A stretch of DNA of 34,949 nt, from positions 1 to 34,949 of the IMG/VR virus record IMGVR_UViG_3300018083_000079; one strand, given 5' to 3'. Below the pieces are notes generated by a model. The model made no database searches and had not been told where the DNA came from. It was given only the letters and a program-made list of their open reading frames with translations. The position numbers were made by a program, and so were the translations under genes. Origin of the DNA: a virus. This document shows, piece after piece, positions 27,660 through 34,949 of the stretch; within the stretch, counting starts at the first letter, position 1, and each line of letters opens with the position of its first letter.

Positions 27660-29420
27660 ATGGCTGACCCAGTATTCGGCATTAGCATCCGAAAAGTTGA
27701 CGAAGGCGCGCGTCCGGTATTGGCCGCCGATCTTTCTACCATCGGCATCGTCGGACCTGCGCCGCTCGCCGATGCATCGATCTTCCCGCTCGACACTCCG
27801 GTGTTCATCAACTCGAACGATCAGAGCAAGACGCGCAAGCTTGGCGATCTCGGCTATCTCTCCGACGCCGTGCGCGGCATCAACGATCAGTTGGGCGAGA
27901 CGCAGTTCGCCGCGCGCATCGTCATCGTGCGAACGGCGGAAGGCACCGATCCCGATCCGGCGATCAAGTTGCAACAGACGATCTCCAAGATCGCTGGCGA
28001 CAGTCTCAATGGCACCGGGATGTGGGCGTTCCTGAAGTCGGCGCAGAGACTCGGCTTCACGCCACGCATCCTGACCGCGCCCGGCTACACTTCGCAGATG
28101 GCCAACGGTGTCGGTGCCATTGAACGCACCGCGCCCGGCGTAGGCTACGTCACCGACCATCTGTATCCGGTGGAATTTTCCGGCGGTGGACCGGAAGCCG
28201 TGCAGGCGACTGGCCACGCGTTCGGTCTTTCCAACGGCCAGCTTGGTCCCATCGAGCTCGAACTGCCCGGCGCGTGGTACGACACGGCTCCGACCATCGC
28301 GGTGCCGCCACCCGGCTTCCACGTGACGGCTGCCACTGTCGCAACCGGCGGCATCGGTTACGGCGTCGGCGAGCAACTGATCCTGCCCAATCAGGTGGTG
28401 CTGTTGGTGGCCACGGTGGATGTCGGCGGCGCGGTGTTGACGACGACGATCTCGAACGCCGGCTTCCTCGTTGGCACCGAGGAGCCAGCGGATACGCCGC
28501 AGGATGTGGCCGCGTCCTCGGGCTCGGGCACGGGTGCGACGTTCGAACTGACGTGGGCCGCGACCGGTACGCTCGCCACCTACACCGCAACGATTGTCGC
28601 TGGAGCCAATCCGGTTGTCGCTGGAGCCACATCAATCTGCAACCAGTTGCTTGGCATGATGATCGTGGAGAGCGCAGGCTCTTCGATGCAGAACGATCTC
28701 GACTGGCGTGAGACCATGCAGAGCCATCGATTGATCCCGATCTCCGGCGGCTGCCGCGTGATGGACCCGGTGACGTCCTACATCGTGATCCGGCCCTTGG
28801 CCCCGCGCATGGCCGGCATCATGGTGCGACGCGACCACGAGACTGGCGCGCCGTTCCACAGCGCGGCGAACCAAGCGGTGCAGGGCATCATCTCGCCAAA
28901 CCGCGAGATCGGTTTCAACCTCACCGACTCGGCCAACGAGGCGCAGGAGTTGCTCGGTGCAAATGTCGGCGTGCTGATCCGTGGTGAGGTCGGCGACGAC
29001 TTCGCGATTGCCTCGGGCGGCTTCGTGCTGATCTCGACCGACAACGCAGGCGAGGACCCGATCTGGCAAATGTACAATGTCATGCGCGGGCGGGACTTCA
29101 TCCACCTCGGCATGCTGCGTGCGCTGCGGTTCTTCCTCGGTCGCTACAACATCATCGGCCACACGGTGCAGGCGATCCTCAACACCATGCAGTTCTTCCT
29201 TCGCGACCTGCATGCCGATCAGCACATCCTCGGCTATCAGGTCAACTTCAGGACCGAGGGTAACTCACCCGAACAGATCAGGCTCGGGCATCTGACGGTG
29301 GGCTTCCAAGCGGAAGAGCCGCCCGTGCTGAAGCACATCACCATCGAGTCCTCGCGCTACCGTGAGGCCATCGATGCCATGGTTGGCGATCTCGCCACGC
29401 AACTGAACCTCTCGTCGTAA
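27660..29420 (+). CDS. FI: Tail sheath protein gpFI with inserted domain
   Basis: 586 aa against about 400 in P2. Residues 1-146 match the sheath N-terminal part (G-I-S-I-R-K-V-D-E-G-A-R-P-V, I-V-I-V-R-T-A-E-G-T). Residues about 316-586 match the C-terminal contractile-sheath part (V-R-R-D-H-E-T-G, N-R-E-I-G-F-N-L, R-G-R-D-F-I-H-L, G-Y-Q-V-N-F-R). Between them, residues about 147-315 form an extra beta-rich domain containing T-G-G-I-G-Y-G-V-G-E and G-S-G-T-G-A-T-F, elements typical of phage fibre shaft repeats. The sheath surrounds the tube and contracts on infection. Ribosome binding site aggaga at 27647-27652. Confidence 0.9.
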   Translation: MADPVFGISIRKVDEGARPVLAADLSTIGIVGPAPLADASIFPLDTPVFINSNDQSKTRKLGDLGYLSDAVRGINDQLGETQFAARIVIVRTAEGTDPDPAIKLQQTISKIAGDSLNGTGMWAFLKSAQRLGFTPRILTAPGYTSQMANGVGAIERTAPGVGYVTDHLYPVEFSGGGPEAVQATGHAFGLSNGQLGPIELELPGAWYDTAPTIAVPPPGFHVTAATVATGGIGYGVGEQLILPNQVVLLVATVDVGGAVLTTTISNAGFLVGTEEPADTPQDVAASSGSGTGATFELTWAATGTLATYTATIVAGANPVVAGATSICNQLLGMMIVESAGSSMQNDLDWRETMQSHRLIPISGGCRVMDPVTSYIVIRPLAPRMAGIMVRRDHETGAPFHSAANQAVQGIISPNREIGFNLTDSANEAQELLGANVGVLIRGEVGDDFAIASGGFVLISTDNAGEDPIWQMYNVMRGRDFIHLGMLRALRFFLGRYNIIGHTVQAILNTMQFFLRDLHADQHILGYQVNFRTEGNSPEQIRLGHLTVGFQAEEPPVLKHITIESSRYREAIDAMVGDLATQLNLSS

Positions 29421-29464
29421 TCCAGCTTGGTGGGTGGTCCGAACTGACGGGCCTCAAACTGTCG

Positions 29465-29500
29465 GGACGACTGCAAGCGTCCGCTCACCATTTCTCTTTT
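29465..29500 (+). promoter_or_regulatory. Hairpin and T-rich tract in the sheath-tube spacer
   Basis: ggacg (29465-29469) pairs with cgtcc (29478-29482) across an eight-base loop, followed by the pyrimidine-rich tttctctttt (29491-29500). The region also contains the palindrome ttttcgaaaa. It lies in the largest non-coding gap of the window (29421-29518). It could be a partial terminator or an mRNA stability element. Confidence 0.4.
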
Positions 29501-29518
29501 CGAAAAAGGAACAACCAT

Positions 29519-30154
29519 ATGGCTAACGCAACGATCTACGTGATGGAGAGCGCGAACCTGATTTGCGGTGACACGCGCAGCACGGTCCCGGGCGGCATGA
29601 GTGCGCCCGGCATCTCGACGCATCTGGTGTTGCAGGAGTTGAAACTGCCGGCGATGGAAGAGAACTATGTCGACCACGCGCCCGGTGGTGCACCGATTGC
29701 AATCGAAATCCCGACACATCAGAACAAGCTTGAGGCGACGTTCAACCTTGCCGGTTGGGACCCGTCGCTGATGAGCTACATCGGCCAGAACGATCCGTAC
29801 TATCAGCGGTTCACGGCCTATGGCCTGATCAGGGATCGCAGGACCAGTCGCGCGCTTTCGGCAACGGCGGTGATCGAGGGTCGGCTCGGTCGCGTCAACC
29901 CGACCGCGTTCTCGAAGGGCAACCTGATGGCCCATGAGTACTCGATCAAGTCCATCGTGCATTACCAACTCACGATGCAGTTGACGCCGAACGGCCAGCG
30001 CCCGTTTGAAATCTACTTCTGGGACTTCTTCACCTCGGTGCGGCGCGTCGGCGGCAAGGACCTGAACGAGGACATGATCAGGATTCTGCGCATCCCGGGC
30101 AACGCGGTCGACATCGGCACCGGCTCGCCGATCTCGCCGATTGACATCGCATGA
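29519..30154 (+). CDS. FII: Tail tube protein gpFII
   Basis: 211 aa, about P2 tube length. A spaced ribosome binding site (aagga at 29506-29510) precedes the ATG. The protein shows the P2 FII family pattern: E-S-A-N-L-I-C-G-D, L-K-L-P-A-M-E-E, V-F/A-F-N-L-A-G-W-D, and F-F-T-S-V-R-R-V-G-G-K-D. It forms the inner tube surrounded by the sheath. It is ATGA-coupled to a tiny gene downstream. Confidence 0.88.
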   Translation: MANATIYVMESANLICGDTRSTVPGGMSAPGISTHLVLQELKLPAMEENYVDHAPGGAPIAIEIPTHQNKLEATFNLAGWDPSLMSYIGQNDPYYQRFTAYGLIRDRRTSRALSATAVIEGRLGRVNPTAFSKGNLMAHEYSIKSIVHYQLTMQLTPNGQRPFEIYFWDFFTSVRRVGGKDLNEDMIRILRIPGNAVDIGTGSPISPIDIA

Positions 30155-30312
30155 CGGTCGAGCAACTGGTCGCCGAACTGACGAGGCACGACCAGAAGAA
30201 ACGCGTAGTGGTCGCTGACACCGATGGTGCCGGCGGCCACGAGGACATTGAGTTTGTCGATCAACGCGTCGATAAGGGTGAGAACGTCATCACCATCTGG
30301 ATTCACAAATGA
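30151..30312 (+). CDS. Tiny conserved-looking phage protein between tube and chaperone
   Basis: 53 aa (M-T-V-E-Q-L-V-A-E-L ... I-T-I-W-I-H-K), coupled on both sides by ATGA overlaps. It contains the segment V-V-V-A-D-T-D-G-A-G-G-H-E-D-I, a pattern found in small phage and bacterial proteins of unknown function. There is no signal or membrane segment. The tight overlaps at both ends argue that it is a real gene. Confidence 0.6.
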   Translation: MTVEQLVAELTRHDQKKRVVVADTDGAGGHEDIEFVDQRVDKGENVITIWIHK

Positions 30313-30734
30313 TCACGCTCGATAAGACCGGCGGACGGACCATCCAACTCTTCATTCCGTTCGAGTTCAACAAGAAGAAGATCGAGAGCATCACGCTTGC
30401 ACCGCTGCGGCTCGGTCACGTGCTGCGATGGAATGAAGGCGCATGGAAGACCATGATCGAGTTGCTGGTTGAGTTGGCCGGTGTCGATGAGGCCGTGATC
30501 CGCGAGCTCCGCTATCCGGACGCCGACCGGGTGCTCGACAACTTCATGCAGATGATGACGCCTGAGATACGCAGCAACATCATCGAGGGTCAAATCCCGC
30601 TGAAGGTGGATGACGCCAACGAGGCAGCGCCACGCGTGACCAATGGCAGTGGCGGTGAGATCGATCCGGTCATGATGCAGGGACCGGGTGCGCCATTGCC
30701 GGAAGCCGGCTTCGACATGAGCGAAGAACCGTGA
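30309..30734 (+). CDS. E: Tail assembly chaperone gpE-like
   Basis: 141 aa. The N-terminus I-T-L-D-K-T-G-G-R-T-I and F-N-K-K-K-I-E-S-I-T-L-A-P-L-R, followed by a helical central part with E-L-A-G-V-D-E and L-R-Y-P-D, fits the gpE/gp41-type tail assembly chaperone family. Its place between tube and tape measure is the expected one. Compared with P2 gpE (about 90 aa) the C-terminal 45 residues are an added Met/Pro/Gly-rich tail. No clear programmed frameshift to a longer product is seen. Confidence 0.78.
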   Translation: MITLDKTGGRTIQLFIPFEFNKKKIESITLAPLRLGHVLRWNEGAWKTMIELLVELAGVDEAVIRELRYPDADRVLDNFMQMMTPEIRSNIIEGQIPLKVDDANEAAPRVTNGSGGEIDPVMMQGPGAPLPEAGFDMSEEP

Positions 30735-30741
30735 GGGTCTG

Positions 30742-33700
30742 ATGGTTGATCCCGTCAAGGTAACGCTAACTGGTGAAGATAAGACGGCAGCGGCGTTCTC
30801 GTCGGCGACGAAGAACGCGCAGGCCTTGACCAAGGAATTGGAGAAGCAAGCCGGCGTCAATGAGAGCATGGCGCGCGCGTTGCAGAAGCGCGCCAAGGAT
30901 ACCAACAAGTCCTACGACGACATGCTGCGGTGGTCGATAGCTGCGCAGAAACAGAATGAGGACTACTGGAGGACACACAGGGCTGGATCACAGCAAGTCG
31001 TCAGCGACAACCAGAGACAAGCGACCGCGATCAAGGGCGTAGGAGCCGAACTGGTCAGCATGGCCAAGGGTTATCTTACGGTTACCGGGGCTATCGAAGC
31101 GGCGCGACGTTCGTTCCTCGGCTTTGCCGAGACCGAAAAGAAGATGCTGTTGTTGCAGAACCAGACCAAGGCAACGAGCGCCGAGATCAAGAAGTTCGAA
31201 GTACAGATCAAGCAAACCAGTCAGGACACCGCGACAGACTTTGATGAGAGTCTTGCCGCCGCCAACAGGCTGCGGACCGGTTTGAACATCACGATGGAGG
31301 AAGCGGTCAGGAGATTGCCGAGACTGAACATCGTGGCGCAGGGCATGGGCGTCGGTGTCGAACAATTGGCCAAACTCACGACCGGCATGATGCGCAACCT
31401 GAACATTCCAGCCAACCAGTTCGGTCAGGCGCTGGAGATTATTTCGGCAAGCGCACGTGATGCCAATGTCGATGTCAAAGACTTGGTACAGAACGGCACC
31501 GAGGTTGCCGAGGTCGCGAAGCAAATCGGTTATCACGGCCTCAATGGTCTCGCGCGCGTGCAGACGCTGATCGGTGTCGCCACTAACATCACGGATGATA
31601 CTTCCAATGCTGCGCGGCTGGTGCAACAAACTTTGCAGAGCCTTGAATCCGAAAGCATGGGCGCGGCGTTCGGGCGCACGCCCGGTGTCTGGAAGAAAGA
31701 ACTAGACGACGTCAAAGCGAAGGAGGGCGACGTCAGCGGCTACGTGGTCGGCCTGTTGAAGAACCGGCGCGATCAGAAGTCGATCACCGACAAGATGGAC
31801 GTCAAGCAACGGTTGTTCATCAACAAGCTGATCGAGGACGACAACGGCAAGATCGGCCAGACGATCAAGCTATTGAAGGATCAGGCGAACGGGACGCAAG
31901 CGATCAAGGATGGCATGAACGTACTCGCCGGATCGTCCAGCGGCGTTGATGCGATGAAGGTCTCCATTAAAGGTCTGGCCGATGAATTCGGCAACTTGCT
32001 GGCGCAACTCGGCGTGCCGCAGGTCATCATCATCTTTACCGAGAAACTGCGAGCCCTCGGCGACTCCATCAAATACGTTGCCGAGTGGATCGCCTACGCA
32101 AAGGGCGAAGGACCACGCCCGGAGATCAACATCATCGGGCCGCACGGCCTGACGATGCCGACGCCGAAGTCGGTCGGCGAAGGCATGATGGGGAAGCACG
32201 AACTCGAAGTCGGCAAGAAACGTCTAGAAGAGACGCTCAAGAACGAGAACGTGCCGGCACCTGCACCTGCACGACCTGCCTATGGACCGGGTTCGACGGC
32301 ACCTCGCACGGGCCCCGGCGCTCCTCTCGGGGCCGCCCCCGGGACCCCGGGCTATCAGCCATCGTCGTATCAGGGCGGCTATCGTGGCTACGGTGGCGCG
32401 GCTGACTCGGCCTACATACCGGCTGACTTCCGCAACGCTGCCGGCGGCGGCTTGCTGCATCGCGCATCGCTCGGCGGTGGTGGTAGTGGCGGTGGCGGCA
32501 GCCAGTACTCGCCAGCGGGGCCGGGCATGACGGGCACCGGTTACGGCGGCGGTGGCGGCGCGATGCTTCCAGCGGCACCGGGCGGTGGCGGCGGCGGCCA
32601 GCCCGGCACACCGGGCGTTGGTGCCGCGCGTGGCCGGGTTGGCAAAGGCGGCGATCCACGCGGTATGGAGGAGCATATCCGCGCGACCGCCGTGAAGTAC
32701 GGCATTGACCCCGACACCGCCGTCGCGGTTGCGAAGTCGGAAGGCCTCTCGACATTCCAGTCGTCGGTGAAGCGCGGCGGCAAAGGCAGTTATCAGGGAC
32801 GCGAGGACAGTTGGGGTGCCTTCCAACTCTACATGGGCGGCGGGCTCGGCAACCAATTCCAGAAAGAGACCGGGCTCGATCCGCGCGATCCCGCCAACGA
32901 GAAGGCTGGTATCGACTTCGCGCTGAAGCATGCCAGCAAGAAGGGCTGGGGCTCGTGGTACGGCGCGCGCAACACCGGCATCGGCAACTTCGCCGGCATC
33001 GGCGGCAATGCCGGCGTCGGTTCGGAGCGCGGCAGGGTGGCGCGCGCACCAGCGGAGACGTCAGTGGACACCGTCGCGCGCGGCGAGCGCGTGGCCCGTC
33101 CCGGCGAAGGCGGTGGCGACCGCGTGCAGGCTGGTCGTGATCTTCGTGGCACCGATCCGCGCCTCACCGAGATCGTCGGTGCGGCGGCGCGCGGTCTGCC
33201 GCCCGGCTACACGGTGGCACCGACATCGGGCCGGCGCACGGCAGGACAGGGACAGCACACGCACGGCCTCGCGCAGGACTGGCAGATCATCGATCCCAGC
33301 GGCAAGCCGGTGCCCAACCGTGGTGACGACAAGAGCGGGCTGTACACCACGCTGGCGCGCAACGCGTATGGCTATCAGGAAAAGTACCATCCGCAGATGA
33401 CCGGGAAATTCCAGTGGGGCGGACAGTTCGGCACCTCGGCGCGGAATCCTGACGAGCCCGACCTGATGCACTTCGACTTCGGCGGACGTCGTGGCCGCAT
33501 CGGTCGCTACTCGCGCGAGGCCATCGGCTCGGCATTGCCGCCGCCAGCGGACGCACCGCCATCCGCCGTTGCAGCCGACGAACCGAAGGGCGAGGGCGCG
33601 ATACAACAGCGTGAGCGCGAGGGATCGCGCGAGGAACAGATCAACGTCAAGATGAGGGTGAACGACAACGACATGCAATTCGCCCGCTCATCGATGCGCA

Positions 33701-33765
33701 CGCAGGCTGACCGCGAGGTGCGCGAGGCGCGTTGGAATTCATATAGTGACATCGGCGCAGCCTGA
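30742..33765 (+). CDS. T: Tail tape measure protein with two predicted cell-wall hydrolase domains
   Basis: 1007 aa. Residues 1 to about 470 are the tape measure part: long helices and coiled coil (E-L-E-K-Q-A, Q-T-K-A-T-S-A-E-I-K) with the family segment G-L-N-I-T-M-E-E-A and a hydrophobic stretch near 415-450. Residues about 490-635 are a Gly/Pro/Ala/Tyr-rich linker. Residues about 641-749 resemble a lysozyme/transglycosylase-like domain (probable catalytic Glu667 in V-A-K-S-E-G-L, then D-S-W-G-A-F-Q). Residues about 804-919 resemble an M15-type D,D-peptidase: T-S-G-R-R, H839-T-H-G-L-A-Q-D846 (the HxxGxAxD motif) and the second ligand His910 in L-M-H-F-D-F. It sets tail length and should digest peptidoglycan during entry. 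Confidence 0.85.
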   Translation: MVDPVKVTLTGEDKTAAAFSSATKNAQALTKELEKQAGVNESMARALQKRAKDTNKSYDDMLRWSIAAQKQNEDYWRTHRAGSQQVVSDNQRQATAIKGVGAELVSMAKGYLTVTGAIEAARRSFLGFAETEKKMLLLQNQTKATSAEIKKFEVQIKQTSQDTATDFDESLAAANRLRTGLNITMEEAVRRLPRLNIVAQGMGVGVEQLAKLTTGMMRNLNIPANQFGQALEIISASARDANVDVKDLVQNGTEVAEVAKQIGYHGLNGLARVQTLIGVATNITDDTSNAARLVQQTLQSLESESMGAAFGRTPGVWKKELDDVKAKEGDVSGYVVGLLKNRRDQKSITDKMDVKQRLFINKLIEDDNGKIGQTIKLLKDQANGTQAIKDGMNVLAGSSSGVDAMKVSIKGLADEFGNLLAQLGVPQVIIIFTEKLRALGDSIKYVAEWIAYAKGEGPRPEINIIGPHGLTMPTPKSVGEGMMGKHELEVGKKRLEETLKNENVPAPAPARPAYGPGSTAPRTGPGAPLGAAPGTPGYQPSSYQGGYRGYGGAADSAYIPADFRNAAGGGLLHRASLGGGGSGGGGSQYSPAGPGMTGTGYGGGGGAMLPAAPGGGGGGQPGTPGVGAARGRVGKGGDPRGMEEHIRATAVKYGIDPDTAVAVAKSEGLSTFQSSVKRGGKGSYQGREDSWGAFQLYMGGGLGNQFQKETGLDPRDPANEKAGIDFALKHASKKGWGSWYGARNTGIGNFAGIGGNAGVGSERGRVARAPAETSVDTVARGERVARPGEGGGDRVQAGRDLRGTDPRLTEIVGAAARGLPPGYTVAPTSGRRTAGQGQHTHGLAQDWQIIDPSGKPVPNRGDDKSGLYTTLARNAYGYQEKYHPQMTGKFQWGGQFGTSARNPDEPDLMHFDFGGRRGRIGRYSREAIGSALPPPADAPPSAVAADEPKGEGAIQQREREGSREEQINVKMRVNDNDMQFARSSMRTQADREVREARWNSYSDIGAA

Positions 33766-33961
33766 CTGGGTCGTCACCTACACGATAGAGTTCGCCAACA
33801 GCGACATCATGGTCACCGAATTCTTTCGTGGTTGCCATGCTGAGTGCCTGCGCATCCGCGCGCAGAGCGGCGGCGGCGAACACGACATGCAGGTGACCAA
33901 GCGACCGTGGAAGCCGATCATCGGACCGGCGCACGAGTGGGATGATTTCTTGAGGAGTTGA
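33746..33961 (+). CDS. Small protein overlapping tape measure end
   Basis: 71 aa from a GTG at 33746 that overlaps the tape measure stop by 20 bases; a later in-frame ATG at 33808 is a possible shorter start. Sequence features are V-V-T-Y-T-I-E-F and a basic C-terminus (V-T-K-R-P-W-K-P). It lies where P2 has no separate gene before U. No family is recognised, and the start is uncertain. Confidence 0.5.
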   Translation: MTSAQPDWVVTYTIEFANSDIMVTEFFRGCHAECLRIRAQSGGGEHDMQVTKRPWKPIIGPAHEWDDFLRS

Positions 33962-33964
33962 TCG

Positions 33965-34522
33965 ATGGCCAACTGGGTGATGTTTCAATGGGGACCTATA
34001 CAGTTTCAGGTCTTTCCGATGAACGTCGACAATTACGCGCACCACACGGGCGCGGACTGGGCCAAGAAGGAGATCGCGGGTGCCGCGATGTACCGGGAAT
34101 GGGTCGGTGAGGCCGACGAGTCGATCACGCTGAAGGGCAAAGTCTTTCCGCACTTCTTCGCCCGCAAGTCGCGAGCACGAGGCCTCGGGCAACAGACGGA
34201 TGGGCCGAAGGCGACGCGCGATCCCGAAACCCAGTTGGTGCAGGAGCACGTTGGCAAGGAGCAATCTGCCGGCGGGCTCTATCATCTCGACGTGCTCGAC
34301 AACATGCGCCGGCTCGGTCAGGCGCACATTCTGATGCGTGGCGACGGCTGGCATTATGGCTGGTACATCATCGAGACGCTGCATCGCGGTCACACGTTTC
34401 TGGCGCAGGATGGCATCGGCCAACAGATCGAGTTCGAGGCCGCATTTCAGCGCGTGCCGATCCCCAATGATGCGGCATCCAACACCGTGCAGATGTACAA
34501 TTCGGGAGCGATCACCGCATGA
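33965..34522 (+). CDS. U: Tail protein gpU
   Basis: 185 aa. The gpU signature is clear: M-F-Q-W-G-P-I-Q-F-Q-V, R-E-W-V-G-E-A-D-E-S-I-T-L-K-G, V-F-P-H-F, and L-M-R-G-D-G-W-H-Y-G-W-Y. P2 gpU is needed for tail completion near the baseplate/tail hub. It has a ribosome binding site (aggag) and overlaps X by ATGA. Confidence 0.88.
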   Translation: MANWVMFQWGPIQFQVFPMNVDNYAHHTGADWAKKEIAGAAMYREWVGEADESITLKGKVFPHFFARKSRARGLGQQTDGPKATRDPETQLVQEHVGKEQSAGGLYHLDVLDNMRRLGQAHILMRGDGWHYGWYIIETLHRGHTFLAQDGIGQQIEFEAAFQRVPIPNDAASNTVQMYNSGAITA

Positions 34523-34815
34523 CCGTTGTCTCCTATGATCTCGTGACGGTCGGCTCGGACTACATCACCGCCGACATCATCCTGTGGCGCAGGTATCGCA
34601 ACCGCGCGCCGCTGATGATCGAGCGCTTGCTGGATGACAATCCACACCTCGCGAAGTGTCACCGCTACTCGCCGTTTCTCCCCGTAGGCACGCAGCTACG
34701 CATCCCGATTGATTACGACGTCCTGAGCGGATCGCCGCAACGCAAGAACACCGTCGTGCTATGGGGCAAGACGCCGGAGGGCAACATGACGCAAGGAGCG
34801 GCTGAGAATGGTTGA
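34519..34815 (+). CDS. X: Tail protein gpX (LysM-like)
   Basis: 98 aa. It starts as T-V-V-S-Y-D-L-V-T-V and contains L-L-D-D-N-P-H-L-A and L-P-V-G-T-Q-L-R-I-P, the P2 gpX/LysM-type pattern. In P2 gpX is a small baseplate protein bound near D. It is coupled by ATGA from U and overlaps D by eight bases. Confidence 0.88.
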   Translation: MTVVSYDLVTVGSDYITADIILWRRYRNRAPLMIERLLDDNPHLAKCHRYSPFLPVGTQLRIPIDYDVLSGSPQRKNTVVLWGKTPEGNMTQGAAENG

Positions 34816-34949
34816 GCATCAGGGACCGCGCCGGCACGCATGGGTGCAGATACTGGTGCACGGTCAGGACATTTCGACCAAGCTATTCCCGTATCTGATC
34901 TCGGTGCAGGTGGTGAACACCATCGAGAATGCGATGGACGAATGTCACA
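34808..34949 (+). CDS. D: Baseplate hub protein gpD, N-terminal part, cut by window end
   Basis: Only 47 codons are present. The start M-V-E-H-Q-G-P-R-R-H is followed by V-Q-I-L-V-H-G-Q-D-I, then L-F-P-Y-L-I-S-V-Q-V and a D-E/N-A-M-D-E-type segment, as in the beginning of phage late-control/gpD hub proteins. It continues outside the window. Position after X agrees with the P2 order. Confidence 0.75.
   Translation, partial: MVEHQGPRRHAWVQILVHGQDISTKLFPYLISVQVVNTIENAMDECH

Noticed and set aside
30560-30742. Programmed -1 frameshift in gpE, as in P2 E/E'
   Set aside because: No slippery heptamer is visible near the end of the chaperone domain, and the sections of the other two frames I read there meet stops quickly. 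The longer C-terminal tail is already in the main frame.
30303-30908. 201-aa minus-strand open frame over the chaperone and tape measure
   Set aside because: It is a shadow of coupled + strand tail genes in expected P2 order. No support for a convergent gene.

Overview
The window is a dense, single-strand stretch of a contractile-tailed (myovirus-type) bacteriophage or prophage genome. Every supported gene is on the + strand. Genes are packed end to end, mostly with ATGA/TGATG start-stop overlaps, and no gap is longer than about 100 bases. The base composition is GC-rich, and the short fibre proteins carry the N-terminal pattern M(L/M)(D/N)FP..P..GQ...WDG.KW, which I associate with phages of Hyphomicrobiales-type Alphaproteobacteria. 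The host is therefore an inference. No integrase, replication, terminase, portal, tRNA or host gene is in the window, so I cannot say whether it is a prophage or a free phage.

Layout. (1) 1-11898 is a receptor-binding region. It holds the end of a long Gly/Ala/Ser/Thr repeat protein, an 841-aa protein with an SPRY-like N-terminus and collagen-like stretches, three tandem small C1q/TNF-like jelly-roll proteins, a 91-aa protein, three tandem paralogous short fibre proteins, a 153-aa protein, and a 731-aa glycine-rich adhesin ending in four IPT/TIG domains. (2) 11911-12869 holds three small genes, one with a single membrane segment plus a coiled coil. (3) 12875-16021 is the capsid module: a DUF2213-type protease with an in-frame internal start for a scaffold protein, a Gp24-like cement protein, a DUF2184-type major capsid protein and a small lysine-rich protein. 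(4) 16027-18794 holds the head-completion and neck genes: DUF4054, two unknowns, a probable tail-terminator candidate, and a gpZ-like protein with a MuF-like Cys/His motif. (5) 18802-34949 is a P2-order tail: V, (unknown), W, J, I, a large baseplate/fibre protein, a second fibre, sheath FI, tube FII, chaperone E, tape measure T, U, X and the start of D.

How it works together. The protease and scaffold assemble and mature a capsid made of the major capsid and cement proteins. The neck genes close the head and join it to a P2-type sheath and tube built on a V/W/J/I/D baseplate. The tape measure sets tail length and carries two predicted peptidoglycan hydrolase domains. The unusually large fibre set would recognise the host surface.

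The points most worth following up are: the nested scaffold gene; an extra domain of about 170 residues in the tail sheath; the two wall-hydrolase domains in the tape measure; the gpZ/MuF-type combination; small hairpins placed between the highly expressed structural genes; and a head module that does not look P2-like joined to a P2-order tail.
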